Assembly (NCBI RefSeq): GCF_024362365.1 | Contig: NZ_CP101464.1 | Span: 1,860,001-1,924,000 of the forward strand | Direction: 5' to 3' | From: Janibacter sp. CX7 | GTDB taxonomy: Bacteria; Actinomycetota; Actinomycetes; Actinomycetales; Dermatophilaceae | DNA: 64,000 nt | Part shown: positions 27,392 through 37,589 of the stretch, piece by piece | Layout: each line of letters opens with the position of its first letter | Numbering within the stretch: the stretch's first letter is position 1 | Position numbers and translations under genes: made by a program | The notes under the pieces: model-generated | Told to the model about the DNA's origin: nothing | The model's input: only the letters and a program-made list of their open reading frames with translations | Database searches by the model: none

Positions 27392-28141
27392 TCAGACGAC
27401 GGTGAAGGAGAGCCCGTCGACCCGGGCCCGCAGCTCGCCGTCGGTCGCGAGGGCCTCGGCGATCGCGGTGACCAGGGCGCGCACGCCCTCCTCGTCGAGC
27501 CCCGGCACGAGGGTCAGCCGCACCTGGAGCACGCCCTGCCCGTCGGGCACGCCGGCCGCGAGGTCGTGGTCGGTCACCTCGTCGTGACGGGCGACGACCC
27601 GGGCGACGGAGTCGGCGACGAAGGGGTCCTCGTGCGCCGGCAGCCAGGCCCGCTGCTGGGCCAGCGCCCACACCATCGAGGCGCGCACCTCGAAGGCGTG
27701 CTCGCTCGCGCAGTCGAGCACCATGAGGTCGGCCTGCTCCCCCACCGCGGCCTGGGCGGCGCGGGCCGCCTCGACCGGCACCGGTCGGGCGGAGGTGTCG
27801 AAGGCCGTCATGTCGGCGATGGACGAGAAGACCGGCAGCGCCGTCCGCCCGTCGGGGTGCTCGAGCAGGACGACGGCCATGTCGGCCTCCTTGTCGGAGA
27901 CGACGCCGTGCTCGCCCTCGGCCGTGTCGGTGGCGACCGCCTTGACCGGCACGAAGAGCCGGGCCGCCGCGAGGTGCTCGACCACCTCTGCCTCGCCGGC
28001 GGAGGTCAGTGCCCGCCGCAGCGCCGGGTCGGCCTCGCCGGTGTCACCCGCGAAGCCCCCGGTCGGCAGCTCGCGTCCCTGCCACGGCACCCCGGCGGAG
28101 TCCGATCCGCCCGGCAGGCTCTCCGGCCCCGCGCCGGTCAC
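27392..28141 (-). CDS. SseB-family protein
   Basis: A 249-aa protein with an SseB-like N-terminal domain ([27 protein letters not shown] ... [13 protein letters not shown]) and a C-terminal domain of strands and helices ([21 protein letters not shown]). SseB-type proteins are widespread in actinobacteria between the his genes and infC; the function is unknown. The GTG start overlaps the priA stop as GTGA, so it is cotranslated with the his operon. Confidence 0.85.
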   Translation of the reverse strand: MTGAGPESLPGGSDSAGVPWQGRELPTGGFAGDTGEADPALRRALTSAGEAEVVEHLAAARLFVPVKAVATDTAEGEHGVVSDKEADMAVVLLEHPDGRTALPVFSSIADMTAFDTSARPVPVEAARAAQAAVGEQADLMVLDCASEHAFEVRASMVWALAQQRAWLPAHEDPFVADSVARVVARHDEVTDHDLAAGVPDGQGVLQVRLTLVPGLDEEGVRALVTAIAEALATDGELRARVDGLSFTVV

Positions 28142-28881
28142 GGTCGACCTGCCGCGTCGAGCGCGTCGCTCAGGGTCACCGTGCCCTTGTAGAGCGCCGA
28201 GCCGATGATCGCGCCCTCGACGCCGGCGGGCACGAGCCCACGCAGCGCGACGACGTCATCCCGCGTGGTCACGCCACCGCTGGCGACGACGGCCGCGTCG
28301 GTCGCGGCGCAGACGTCCTGGAGCAGCTGGAGGTTGGGTCCGGCGAGCATGCCGTCCTTGGCGACGTCGGTGACGACGTAGCGCGCGCACCCCTCGGAAT
28401 CGAGGCGGGCCAGCGTCTCCCACAGGTCGCCGCCCTCCTGGGTCCACCCGCGGGCGGCGAGGGTGGTGCCCCGCACGTCGAGACCGACGGCGATCCGGTC
28501 GCCGTGCTCGGCGATGGCCCGCGCGGTCCACTCGGGGTTCTCCAGGGCGGCGGTGCCGAGGTTGACCCGCGCGCAGCCGGAGTCGAGCGCCGAGCGCAGC
28601 GACTCCTCGTCACGGATGCCACCGCTCAGCTCGACCTTGATGTCGAGCCCACCGACGATGCCGGCGAGCAGGTCGCGGTTGTTGCCCGTGCCGAAGGCCG
28701 CGTCGAGGTCGACGAGGTGGATCCACTCGGCGCCCTGCTCCTGCCAGGCCCGGGCGGCCTCCAGCGGGTCGCCGAAGTCCCATCCGGACCCGGCGACCCC
28801 CTGCTGCAGCTGGACGGCCCGCCCTTCGCGCACGTCGACGGCGGGCAAGAGCTCCAGGCGGGGGCTCTCGGTCGTGGTCAC
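28138..28881 (-). CDS. priA: Phosphoribosyl isomerase A (HisA, possibly with TrpF activity)
   Basis: A 247-aa TIM-barrel isomerase. The N-terminal catalytic Asp is in [13 protein letters not shown] and the second in [10 protein letters not shown]; phosphate loops are [10 protein letters not shown] and VASGGVT. In actinobacteria this enzyme usually serves both histidine (HisA) and tryptophan (TrpF) pathways; whether that holds here depends on whether the genome lacks trpF. The GTG start overlaps the hisH stop (GTGA). Confidence 0.93.
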   Translation of the reverse strand: MTTTESPRLELLPAVDVREGRAVQLQQGVAGSGWDFGDPLEAARAWQEQGAEWIHLVDLDAAFGTGNNRDLLAGIVGGLDIKVELSGGIRDEESLRSALDSGCARVNLGTAALENPEWTARAIAEHGDRIAVGLDVRGTTLAARGWTQEGGDLWETLARLDSEGCARYVVTDVAKDGMLAGPNLQLLQDVCAATDAAVVASGGVTTRDDVVALRGLVPAGVEGAIIGSALYKGTVTLSDALDAAGRP

Positions 28882-29528
28882 AGTGACATCACCCAGTTCT
28901 TCAGGAGGTGCAGCCCGGCATCCCCGGATTTTTCGGGGTGGAACTGCGTGGCGGACAGAGGGCCGTTCTCGACGGCCGCGACGAAGGGGGACCCGTGCTC
29001 GCTCCACGTGACGCGCGGGGTGGAGCGGGCCATCGCCCCGTCGGCGACGGGCAGGTCCCAGGACCGGACGCCGTAGGAGTGCACGAAGTAGAAGCGCTCG
29101 TCCTCGACCCCGTCGAAGAGGCGGGTGCCCGCGGGCGCCTCGACCGTCGACCACCCCATGTGCGGCACGACGGGCGCCTCGAGCCGGGCGACGGTGCCGG
29201 GCCACTGCTGCAGCCCCTGCTCCGTGGGCTGCGAGCCGCTGGGCTCGTCGGAGCCGTCGAAGAGCACCTGCATGCCGACGCACACGCCCAGGACCGGACG
29301 GCCGCCGCTCAGCCGCAGGTCGACGAGCGTGGGCGCACCCACGGCTCGCAGGCCGGCCATGCACGCGTGGAAGTTGCCGACACCCGGGACGACGAGGCCG
29401 TCCGCGGCGAGGACGGCGTCACGGTCAGCGGTCAGCTCCACCCGGGCCCCGACGTGGGTCAGGGCCCGCACCGCGGAGTGGACGTTGCCGGAACCGTGGT
29501 CGAGGACGACGACGTGGGGACTGGTCAT
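28878..29528 (-). CDS. hisH: Imidazole glycerol phosphate synthase, glutamine amidotransferase subunit
   Basis: A 216-aa class I glutaminase. The triad is Cys83 in [10 protein letters not shown] and the His-Glu of FHPEKS near the end; [10 protein letters not shown] is the family segment. It feeds ammonia to HisF, which is not in this window. The ATG overlaps the stop of the unknown upstream gene (ATGA). Confidence 0.95.
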   Translation of the reverse strand: MTSPHVVVLDHGSGNVHSAVRALTHVGARVELTADRDAVLAADGLVVPGVGNFHACMAGLRAVGAPTLVDLRLSGGRPVLGVCVGMQVLFDGSDEPSGSQPTEQGLQQWPGTVARLEAPVVPHMGWSTVEAPAGTRLFDGVEDERFYFVHSYGVRSWDLPVADGAMARSTPRVTWSEHGSPFVAAVENGPLSATQFHPEKSGDAGLHLLKNWVMSL

Positions 29529-30115
29529 TGGTGCACATCCTTGACGACGGACTCGAAGGCTCGCACGGCGCTCTCGTCGGGCGAGATGACCGGGCCGAGC
29601 GAGTCGTCGGCACCGTCGAGGACGCGGCTCCCGGGCAGACCGAGGACCGTGGCGACCTCGACGAGCCACTCGACGTGGGTCAGGTCGGTGCGCCCCCACA
29701 GGGCGCGCACCTCACGAATCGGCACCTCGCGGACTGCAGGGTTGCCCGCGAGCGTCCGGTGCAGGTCCTCGGGCGCGAGCGGAGGCAGGCGCGGGCCGCG
29801 GACGATCTCGCGGTCGGCCGAGCGCAGCGCCCAGCGCACCGGGCTGCGGCCGGACCGAGCGGTGAGCACCGCGGTGTCGTCGATGACGAAGAGCCCGATC
29901 GCCGGGGTGAGCCGTGGCCCGGCGTGCCGGGACGCGAGCACGGTGAGCGCGTCGTCGTAGGGGGCTGCCGTGACGCTGGTCGTCGCCGCGGGCACGATGA
30001 TCGACCACGCGGCGTGCTCGAGGACGTGGCACGGCACGACGCCGCCACGCACCCACTCGACCGCCCGCGCCGCGGGGGCGGCGAGCAGCACCACTCCCCT
30101 GCCCTGCTGGGTCAT
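29525..30115 (-). CDS. Uncharacterised protein inside the histidine operon
   Basis: A 196-aa protein I cannot assign. It has Val/Ala-rich strands ([62 protein letters not shown]) and an acidic C-terminal part ending VKDVHQ. No signal peptide or clear membrane helix. The start has AGAGGA 6 nt upstream, it lies 8 nt after hisB and overlaps hisH by 4 nt, so it is firmly part of the operon. A histidine-pathway role is suggested only by this position. Confidence 0.8.
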   Translation of the reverse strand: MTQQGRGVVLLAAPAARAVEWVRGGVVPCHVLEHAAWSIIVPAATTSVTAAPYDDALTVLASRHAGPRLTPAIGLFVIDDTAVLTARSGRSPVRWALRSADREIVRGPRLPPLAPEDLHRTLAGNPAVREVPIREVRALWGRTDLTHVEWLVEVATVLGLPGSRVLDGADDSLGPVISPDESAVRAFESVVKDVHQ

Positions 30116-30123
30116 CGCATCCT

Positions 30124-30732
30124 CTACAGAGCGCCCTTGGCGCTGGGGATGCCGACGACGCGCAGGTCGGGCTCGACGGCCGCGCGCAGGGCCCGGGCCA
30201 GCGCCTTGAACTGCGCCTCGACGACGTGGTGCGGGTCGCGTCCGGCGAGGACGCGCACGTGCAGCGCGATGCCGGCGTTGTAGGCGAAGGACTCGAGGAC
30301 GTGCCGGGTCAGCGACCCCACGAAGTTGCCGCCGATGATGACGTACTCCTGGCCGGCCGGCTCGCCGGAGTGCACGACGTAGGGGCGCCCGGCGACGTCG
30401 ACGACCGCGTGGACGAGAGCCTCGTCGAGCGGCACCGTCGCGTCGCCGAAGCGGCTGATGCCGGACTTGTCGCCGAGTGCCTCGCGCACCGCCTGACCCA
30501 GGACGATCGCGACGTCCTCGACGGTGTGGTGGGCGTCGACGTCGACGTCGCCGTCGGCCCGGACCGTGAGGTCGATGAGGCTGTGCTTGGCGAGCGAGAG
30601 GAGCATGTGGTCGTAGAACCGCACGCCCGTGGAGACGTCACCCTTGCCGGTGCCGTCGAGGTCGACGCTCACCTCGACGCGGCTCTCCGACGTGCCCCGG
30701 GTGACGGTGGCGGTGCGGGACGGTGTGCTCAC
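30124..30732 (-). CDS. hisB: Imidazoleglycerol-phosphate dehydratase
   Basis: A 202-aa monofunctional dehydratase. Both duplicated metal motifs are present: DAHHTVED and [18 protein letters not shown], with [13 protein letters not shown]. It converts IGP to imidazole-acetol phosphate using Mn2+. The GTG start overlaps the hisC stop (GTGA). Confidence 0.97.
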   Translation of the reverse strand: MSTPSRTATVTRGTSESRVEVSVDLDGTGKGDVSTGVRFYDHMLLSLAKHSLIDLTVRADGDVDVDAHHTVEDVAIVLGQAVREALGDKSGISRFGDATVPLDEALVHAVVDVAGRPYVVHSGEPAGQEYVIIGGNFVGSLTRHVLESFAYNAGIALHVRVLAGRDPHHVVEAQFKALARALRAAVEPDLRVVGIPSAKGAL

Positions 30733-31847
30733 GAGGTCTCCTCGGTCAGTGCGTGGGGGGGGACGAGCTCGGTCATCGCCGTGAGGAAGCGCCCCGTCTC
30801 CTCGGGGGTCCCGGCGGTGACCCGCAGGTGGTGCGGGATGCCGACGTCACGGACGAGGACCCCCCGGTCGAGCAGAGCCTGCCATGTCGCCGCCGCGTCG
30901 GCGAGCCCGCCGAAGAGCACGAAGTTGGCATCGCTCGGCACGGGCCGCAGGCCCATGGCGGTGAGCTCGGCGACGAGCCGGTCGCGCTGCTCCTTGATGG
31001 CGTCGACGGTCTCGAGGAGCCGGTCGGCGTGCTCGAGGGAGACCCGGGCGATCGTCTGCGTGGGGGCCGACAGGTGGTAGGGCAGGCGGACCAGGCGCAG
31101 CGCGTCGACGACCTGCGGGTCGGCGGCGAGGTAGCCCAGGCGGCCGCCCGCGAGCGCGAAGGCCTTGCTCATCGTGCGCGTGACCACGAGCCGCGGGTGG
31201 GCGGCGAGCAGCGACAGGGCGCTCGGCGTGCCCGGCCGGGCGAACTCCGCGTAGGCCTCGTCGACGACGACGATCGCCCGCGGTGCGGCCTCGAGCATCG
31301 CCTCGATGACGTCGAAGGGCAGTGCGGTGCCGGTGGGGTTGTTGGGCGAGCAGAGGAAGACGAGGTGCGGGTCGACGCGGCGGGCCTGCTCGACGGCCGA
31401 CTCGACGGTCAGGTCGAAGGACTCCCGGTCACGCTGGCCGTCGACCCAGGTCGTGCCGAGGGTCTCGCTGATGATCGGGTGCATCGAGTAGGCGGGGGTG
31501 AAGCCCAAGGCGATGCGGTCCGGTCCGCCGAAGGCTTGGACGAGGTGGGAGAGCACCTCGTTGCTGCCGTTGCCGGCCCACACCTGCTCGGGACGAAGGG
31601 AGACCCCGCTGCGGTCCTCGAGGTAGGAGACGAGCGCCTTGCGCAGGTCGGTGAACTCGCGGTCGGGATAGCGGTTGAGCCCCCCGAGCTGCTCCTCCAG
31701 CTCGGCGACGATGGCAGAGACGACCTCGGGCGGCACCGGGTAGGAGGACTCGTTGGTGTTGAGCTGGACGTCGACGTCGAGCTGCGGCGCGCCATAGGGG
31801 GTGCGACCGCGCAGCGCGGGACGCAGCAGCTGCTCGATCTCGCTCAT
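30729..31847 (-). CDS. hisC: Histidinol-phosphate aminotransferase
   Basis: A 372-aa PLP enzyme of fold type I. PLP Lys in [18 protein letters not shown]; also [22 protein letters not shown], and [11 protein letters not shown]. The ATG start overlaps the hisD stop (ATGA). The Leu-Arg of SLRPEQ is written TCC CTT CGT, using codons rare in this genome, at a CCCTTCGTC site. Confidence 0.96.
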   Translation of the reverse strand: MSEIEQLLRPALRGRTPYGAPQLDVDVQLNTNESSYPVPPEVVSAIVAELEEQLGGLNRYPDREFTDLRKALVSYLEDRSGVSLRPEQVWAGNGSNEVLSHLVQAFGGPDRIALGFTPAYSMHPIISETLGTTWVDGQRDRESFDLTVESAVEQARRVDPHLVFLCSPNNPTGTALPFDVIEAMLEAAPRAIVVVDEAYAEFARPGTPSALSLLAAHPRLVVTRTMSKAFALAGGRLGYLAADPQVVDALRLVRLPYHLSAPTQTIARVSLEHADRLLETVDAIKEQRDRLVAELTAMGLRPVPSDANFVLFGGLADAAATWQALLDRGVLVRDVGIPHHLRVTAGTPEETGRFLTAMTELVPPHALTEETS

Positions 31848-33190
31848 CGCAGGACCTCCCCGGTGCGCGCGGTGACGGCCTCGCCGTGGGCCGGCAGGTC
31901 CTCGGCCTCGGAGAGCGCGAGGACGTGCGGGGCGACCTCGGCGAGGGCCTGCTCGGAGTACTCGACGACGTGGATGCCGCGGAGGAAGGACTGGACGGAC
32001 AGGCCGCTGCTGTGCGCGGCACTGCCGCCGGTGGGCAGCACGTGGTTCGACCCGGCGACGTAGTCGCCCACGCTCACCGGGGAGTGCGCCCCGACGAAGA
32101 TCGCGCCGGCATTGCGCACCCGGGCCGCGACCCCGGGAGCGTCGGCGGTGATGACCTCGAGGTGCTCGGCGGCATAGGCGTCGACGACCCGCAGGCCGGC
32201 GTCGAGGTCGTCGACGAGCACGATCGCCGACTGCCGGCCGGAGAGGGCCTCGCCGACACGCTCGCTGTGCTTCGTCGCGGCGGCTCGTCGCTCGACCGCA
32301 CCGGCGACGGCGTCGGCGAGCTCGGTGGAGTCGGTGACGAGGACCGACCCGGCCATGGGGTCGTGCTCGGCCTGGCTGATGAGGTCGGCGGCGACGTGCT
32401 CGGGGTCGGCCGTGGCGTCGGCGAGGACGGCGATCTCGGTGGGGCCGGCCTCGGCGTCGATGCCGACGATCCCCTTGAGCAGGCGCTTGGCGGCGGCGAC
32501 GTAGATGTTGCCCGGGCCGGTCACGAGGCTCACCGGGAGGCACTCGCCGCGCTCCCCCGCGGCCTCGTCCTCGAAGCCGTGGGCGAAGCCCGCCACGGCC
32601 TGGGCGCCGCCCATGGCCCACACCTCGTCGACGCCGAGCAGGGCGCAGGCGGCGAGGATCGTCGGGTGGGGGTAGCCGGCGAAGACGCCGACATTTTCCT
32701 TCTGCGGCGGGCTGGCGACGGCGAGCGACCCGACCCCGGCGATCTGCGCGGGCACGACGTTCATCACGACGGACGACGGGTAGACCGCCCGGCCGCCGGG
32801 GACGTAGAGGCCGACGCGCTCGACGGGGACCCAGCGCTCGGTGACGGTGCCGCCACCACCGAGGTCGGTCGTGGTGTCGGTGCGGCGCTGGTCGGCGTGG
32901 ACGGCCCGGGTGCGCTCGATGGCGACCTCGAGGGCCGTGCGCACGGCCGGGTGGAGCGTGTCGACAGCGGCCTCGAGGACCTCCTGCGGGACGCGAAGGG
33001 AGGACGGCCGCACTCCGTCGAAGCGCTCGGCGAGGTCGTAGAGGGCAGCGGCCCCGCGGTCATGGACCTCGTCGCTGATCGGCCGGACCGCGTCCAGGGC
33101 GGCCTCGACGTCGTACTCGGCCCGCGGCAGGACGGCACGCAGCTGCCGGGCGCCGAGGGGCTGTGAGCGCAGGTCGATCGTCGCGAGCAT
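31844..33190 (-). CDS. hisD: Histidinol dehydrogenase
   Basis: A 448-aa zinc- and NAD-dependent enzyme doing the last two histidine steps. Seen: [55 protein letters not shown], and EHLEVI (zinc/catalytic His-Glu region). ATG start 6 nt after TAGACT (33202-33197), so the his operon transcript is probably leaderless. It is the first gene of hisDCB-x-HA. Confidence 0.97.
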   Translation of the reverse strand: MLATIDLRSQPLGARQLRAVLPRAEYDVEAALDAVRPISDEVHDRGAAALYDLAERFDGVRPSSLRVPQEVLEAAVDTLHPAVRTALEVAIERTRAVHADQRRTDTTTDLGGGGTVTERWVPVERVGLYVPGGRAVYPSSVVMNVVPAQIAGVGSLAVASPPQKENVGVFAGYPHPTILAACALLGVDEVWAMGGAQAVAGFAHGFEDEAAGERGECLPVSLVTGPGNIYVAAAKRLLKGIVGIDAEAGPTEIAVLADATADPEHVAADLISQAEHDPMAGSVLVTDSTELADAVAGAVERRAAATKHSERVGEALSGRQSAIVLVDDLDAGLRVVDAYAAEHLEVITADAPGVAARVRNAGAIFVGAHSPVSVGDYVAGSNHVLPTGGSAAHSSGLSVQSFLRGIHVVEYSEQALAEVAPHVLALSEAEDLPAHGEAVTARTGEVLR

Positions 33191-33246
33191 GCCCCAAGTC
33201 TAGGTATGTCCGCGCCGGCTCCTGACCGGCGTCTCATGCGTCGGGG

Positions 33247-36216
33247 TCAGACCTCGCCGTAGAAGATCCGGTCGACCACCTGGCGCGCGTGGCGGGCGGT
33301 GCGGCGGTAGGACTCGGCGAGGGCCAGCCCCGACTGCGGTGCCATGCCGACGATGCGGCCGACGCCGTCGGCCTCGCGCAGGTTGGACGGCACCGAGTCG
33401 ACCGCCCGACCGCGGAAGAGCATGCCGGCATTGCGCAGCAGCGAGGCCATCGACCAGGCCTCGCGCAGGACCACGGCGTCCTCGCCCCCGACGAGCCCGG
33501 CCTCGACCGCCGCCCCGAGCGCCGGCAGGGTCCGGGTCGTGCGCAGCTCCTCGTGGTCGTGCGCGTGCTCCAGCTGGAGCAGCTGGACGGTCCACTCGAC
33601 GTCGGAGAGACCGCCCATGCCGAGCTTGAAGTGCGCCTTGCGGTCCGCGCCGCGGGGCAGCCGCTCGGCCTCCATGCGGGCCTTGAGTCGGCGCACCTCG
33701 CGCACCTGCGTCGCGTCGAGCCCCTCGGCGGGCCAGCGGATGGGATCGATGAGGGCGGTGAAGCGCTCCCCCAGCCCGGGGTCGCCTGCCACCGGACGGG
33801 CGCGCAGCAGGGCCTGCGCCTCCCACGTCTCGGACCAGCGCTCGTAGTAGGTCGCGTAGGACGCCAGCGAGCGCACCATCGGCCCGCTCTTGCCCTCGGG
33901 CCTCAGGTCGGCGTCGAGACCGAGCGGCGGGTCGGACCCCGGGGCGCCGAGCAGGCGTCGCAGCTCACCGACGACGGCGAGTGCGGCCTCCTGGGCGGCC
34001 TGGTCGTCCGTGCCCTCGTGGGGCTCGTGCACGTAGAGGACGTCGGCATCGGAGGAGTAGCCCATCTCGCTGCCGCCGAGTCGGCCCATGCCGACGATGA
34101 GCAGGTCGGTGCCGACCGGCGCCCCTCGATCGGCCTCGACGGCGCGCACGACGACCTCGAGGGAGGCCTGGATGACCGCCTCGCTGATGTCGGTGAGCGC
34201 GTGACCCACCTGCTCGAGGTTGATCCGCCCCTGCAGGTCGGCGACCGCGACGCGGAAGATCTCGGCTCGCCGGATGGCGCGGATGGACGCGACGGCCGCA
34301 TCGGCCTCGTCCCGACGACTCGCGGCAGCCCGCATCCGCTTGAGGATCTCGTCCCGCTCGCGCGGGCGCAGTCCGTCGGCGTCGCCGAGCATCTGCACCG
34401 CCTCGGGGCTGGCCAGCAGCAGGTCCCCGGCAAACCGACTCGCCCCCAGCGTGTGGGCGAGGATCTGCGCGGCCTCGCCCTCGTCACGCAGCAGCCGCAG
34501 GTACCAGTGCGTCGTGCCGAGCTCCTCGCTCACCTTGCGGAAGGCGAGCAGACCGGCGTCGGGGTCGGCCATCTCGGCGAACCACTCGAGCATGACGGGC
34601 AGCAGCTGCCGCTGGATGGCCGCCGTGCGGTTGACCCCGTCGGTGAGGACCTCGAGGTGGCGCAGGGCACCGGCCGGGTCGCGGTAGCCGAGCGCGCTCA
34701 GCCGCTCACGGGCGGCATCGGGCGTCAGGCGGGCCTCGTCGGGGCTGAGCTTGGCCACCGCCGACAGCAGCGGACGGTAGAAGAGACGCTGGTGCAGGCG
34801 CCGCACCTCGCGCGAGTGCTCCGTGCGCAGCCGCACGACCTGCTTGTCCGGCTGGTCCCACAGGTGGACGGACCGGCCCAGACGGCGCAGGTCCGCCTCG
34901 GCGGTCGGCATCAGGTGGGTCCGGCGCAGCCGGTGCAGCTGGATCCGGTGCTCGAGCGTGCGCAGCACCTTGTAGGCCTCGGTGAGGACCGCCGTGTCGG
35001 CACGACCGACGTAGCCGCCCGCCGAGAGGGCCGCGAGGGCATCGAGAGTCGTGCCGGAGCGCAGGCTCTCGTCGGTGCGGCCGTGGACCAGCTGGAGCAG
35101 CTGGACGGAGAACTCGACGTCGCGCAGACCGCCCGGCCCGAGCTTGAGCTGGCGCGCGGCCTCCGCGGACGGGATGTGCTCCTCCACGCGCCGGCGCATG
35201 GCCTGCACGTCGTCGACGAAGTCCTCCCGCGAGGCGGCCTCCCAGACCATGGGCTGGACCGCCGCGAGGTACTCGGCGCCCAGGCTCGCGTCGCCGGCCA
35301 GGTGACGGGCCTTGAGCAGGGCCTGGAACTCCCACGTCTTGGCCCAGCGCTCGTAGTAGGTGCGGTGGCTGGCCACCGTGCGCACGAGCGGGCCCTGCTT
35401 GCCCTCGGGGCGCAGCGCCGGGTCGACCGGCCACAGGGTCCCGTGCGCCGTGGCGTCGGAGCAGGCGTGCATCATCCGCGTCGCGACCTTCGTCGCGACC
35501 TCGAGCGCGGCGGCCTCGTCGGCACCCTCGACGGGCTCGGCGACGAAGATGACGTCGACGTCGGAGACGTAGTTGAGCTCGCGGCCACCCGCCTTGCCCA
35601 TGCCGATGACGGCGAAGCGGCAGGTCTGCCCCTCCTCCCCCAGCTCGTCGATCGCGATGCGCACCGCCCCCTCGAGGGCGGAGCCGGCGAGGTCGGCCAG
35701 GGCGCGGGCGACCTCGGGGAGGAACTCGACCGGGTCGTCGGCCGTCGTGTCTCGGGCCGCGATGCCGAGCAGCTGGCGGCGGTAACCCACTCGCAGCGCG
35801 TCCTGCGGCTCGAGGTCACCGGGCTCGGCGATCTCGGCGAGGAGCGCCTCGGTGCGCTCCTCGGGCGTCATCTCCCGGGCGTCGACGGCGTCGCGCCACT
35901 GCTCCGGGTGGGCGACGAGGTGGTCGACGAGCGCCGTCGAGACGCCCATGGCCCCGATGATCCTGGCCCGCGCCGCCGGGTCGTCCCGCAGCGCAGCGAG
36001 CAGCGCCTCGACCTCGTCGCCGGCTGCCTCGACGACCCGGACGAGCCCGAGCAGCGCGCTGTCGGGGTCTGCGGCTCGCGTCAGGGCCGCGACGAGGTCG
36101 TCACGGACCTCGGCGAGCGGCGCGAGTGCGGGGTCAGCCAGCAGCGACTCGGCCCGACGGGTGTCGTCGAAGCCTCGCCGGGAGATGCTGGGGCCGGGTC
36201 GGGCGGGTGGTGTCAC
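33247..36216 (-). CDS. glnE: Bifunctional glutamine synthetase adenylyltransferase/deadenylase
   Basis: A 989-aa two-headed nucleotidyltransferase. The N-terminal deadenylase domain has VIGMGKAGGRELNYVSDVDV and the C-terminal adenylylase domain IVGMGRLGGSEMGYSSDADV; both keep the G-x-G...D-x-D core. A helical linker separates them. It adjusts GlnA activity to nitrogen supply. The GTG start is 7 nt after the glnA2 stop, with GAGGA ahead. The adjacent synthetase seems to lack the target Tyr, so the real substrate is probably a GlnA1 elsewhere. Confidence 0.95.
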   Translation of the reverse strand: MTPPARPGPSISRRGFDDTRRAESLLADPALAPLAEVRDDLVAALTRAADPDSALLGLVRVVEAAGDEVEALLAALRDDPAARARIIGAMGVSTALVDHLVAHPEQWRDAVDAREMTPEERTEALLAEIAEPGDLEPQDALRVGYRRQLLGIAARDTTADDPVEFLPEVARALADLAGSALEGAVRIAIDELGEEGQTCRFAVIGMGKAGGRELNYVSDVDVIFVAEPVEGADEAAALEVATKVATRMMHACSDATAHGTLWPVDPALRPEGKQGPLVRTVASHRTYYERWAKTWEFQALLKARHLAGDASLGAEYLAAVQPMVWEAASREDFVDDVQAMRRRVEEHIPSAEAARQLKLGPGGLRDVEFSVQLLQLVHGRTDESLRSGTTLDALAALSAGGYVGRADTAVLTEAYKVLRTLEHRIQLHRLRRTHLMPTAEADLRRLGRSVHLWDQPDKQVVRLRTEHSREVRRLHQRLFYRPLLSAVAKLSPDEARLTPDAARERLSALGYRDPAGALRHLEVLTDGVNRTAAIQRQLLPVMLEWFAEMADPDAGLLAFRKVSEELGTTHWYLRLLRDEGEAAQILAHTLGASRFAGDLLLASPEAVQMLGDADGLRPRERDEILKRMRAAASRRDEADAAVASIRAIRRAEIFRVAVADLQGRINLEQVGHALTDISEAVIQASLEVVVRAVEADRGAPVGTDLLIVGMGRLGGSEMGYSSDADVLYVHEPHEGTDDQAAQEAALAVVGELRRLLGAPGSDPPLGLDADLRPEGKSGPMVRSLASYATYYERWSETWEAQALLRARPVAGDPGLGERFTALIDPIRWPAEGLDATQVREVRRLKARMEAERLPRGADRKAHFKLGMGGLSDVEWTVQLLQLEHAHDHEELRTTRTLPALGAAVEAGLVGGEDAVVLREAWSMASLLRNAGMLFRGRAVDSVPSNLREADGVGRIVGMAPQSGLALAESYRRTARHARQVVDRIFYGEV

Positions 36217-36223
36217 GCGGTCC

Positions 36224-37561
36224 TCACAGTCGCGGCAGCAGATGTTCCAGCTCGAAGGGGGTGACCTGGTTGCGGTAGTCGGCCCACTCCTGGCGCTTGT
36301 TGCGCAGGAAGAAGTCGAAGACGTGCTCGCCCAGGGTCTCGGCGACGAGCTCGCTCTCCTCCATCGCCTCGATGGCCTCGGCGAGGCTCGACGGCAGCGG
36401 CTTGATGCCCATCGCCTTGCGCTCGCGGTCGGTGAGGCTCCACACGTCGTCCTCGGTCTCCGCCGGCAGCTCGTAGCCCTCCTCGATGCCCTTGAGCCCT
36501 GCGGCGAGGGTGACGGCGAAGGCGAGGTAGGGGTTGCACGCCGCGTCGAGACTGCGCAGCTCGACCCGGCTGGAGTTGCTCTTGTTGGGCTTGTACATCG
36601 GCACCCGGACCATCGCCGAGCGGTTGTTGTGGCCCCATGTCAGGTGCGCCGGCGCCTCGCCGCCGCCCCACAGGCGCTTGTAGCTGTTGACCCACTGGTT
36701 GGTCACGGCCGTGAACTCGCGACCGTGGTGGAGCAGGCCGGCGATGAACTGACGGCCGACCTTGCTCAGCCGGTAGGGGGCACCGGCCTCGTAGAAGGCA
36801 TTGGTGTCGCCCTCGAAGAGCGAGAGGTGGGTGTGCATCCCGCTGCCGGGGTGCTCGGCGAAGACCTTGGGCATGAAGGTCGCGTAGACCCCCTGCTCGA
36901 GGGCCACCTCCTTGACCACGGTGCGGAAGGTCATGATGTTGTCCGCCATCGACAGCGCGTCGGCGTAGCGCAGGTCGATCTCGTTCTGCCCCGGGGCCCC
37001 CTCGTGGTGGCTGAACTCCACGGAGATGCCCACCGACTCGAGCATGGTGATGGCGGCACGACGGAAGTCGTGGGCCTCCCCCTTCGGCACGTGGTCGAAG
37101 TAGCCACCCTCGTCGACCGGCTCCGGCCGCTCCCCGCGGGGCGTGCCCTGCTTGAGCAGGAAGAACTCGATCTCGGGGTGGGTGTAGAAGCTGAAGCCCA
37201 TGTCGGCGGCCTTGCCGAGGGTGCGGCGCAGCACGTAGCGCGCGTCGGCGAGGGCCGGGCTGCCGTCGGGCAGCTGGATGTCGCAGAACATCCGGGCGGT
37301 GCCGGGGTGCTCACCGCGCCACGGCAGCACCTGGAAGGTCGAGGGGTCGGGGCGGGCGAGCATGTCCGCCTCGTAGACGCGGGTGAAGCCCTCGATGGCC
37401 GACCCGTCGAAGCCGATCCCCTCGCCGAAGGCGCCCTCGAGCTCCGCGGGGGCGATGGCGACCGACTTGAGCGTGCCGAGGACATCGGTGAACCACAACC
37501 GGACGAACCGGATGTCCCGCTCCTCGATGGTGCGGAGGACGAACTCCTGCTGACGATCCAT
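36224..37561 (-). CDS. glnA2: GlnA2-type glutamine synthetase
   Basis: A 445-aa type I GS fold: FDGSAIEGF, EIEFFLL, SHHEGAPGQNEIDLRYADAL, GSGMHTHLSL, NSYKRL, and KPNKSNSSRVELRS (ATP region) are all present. At the usual adenylylation site NLY(D/E)L it reads DVWSL, so the Tyr is Trp. By neighbourhood (glnE next door) it matches GlnA2 of mycobacteria and streptomycetes; a GlnA2 in Streptomyces has been reported to glutamylate polyamines, so true glutamine synthesis is not assured. ATG 37561 is preferred over 37570 for family length. Confidence 0.92.
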   Translation of the reverse strand: MDRQQEFVLRTIEERDIRFVRLWFTDVLGTLKSVAIAPAELEGAFGEGIGFDGSAIEGFTRVYEADMLARPDPSTFQVLPWRGEHPGTARMFCDIQLPDGSPALADARYVLRRTLGKAADMGFSFYTHPEIEFFLLKQGTPRGERPEPVDEGGYFDHVPKGEAHDFRRAAITMLESVGISVEFSHHEGAPGQNEIDLRYADALSMADNIMTFRTVVKEVALEQGVYATFMPKVFAEHPGSGMHTHLSLFEGDTNAFYEAGAPYRLSKVGRQFIAGLLHHGREFTAVTNQWVNSYKRLWGGGEAPAHLTWGHNNRSAMVRVPMYKPNKSNSSRVELRSLDAACNPYLAFAVTLAAGLKGIEEGYELPAETEDDVWSLTDRERKAMGIKPLPSSLAEAIEAMEESELVAETLGEHVFDFFLRNKRQEWADYRNQVTPFELEHLLPRL

Positions 37562-37589
37562 GCGGCCCATCCTGCCCCACGCGAGGCGC

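Noticed and set aside
33289-36264. Plus-strand open frame of 991 codons
   Set aside because: Antisense shadow of glnE, which has complete nucleotidyltransferase motifs on the minus strand.
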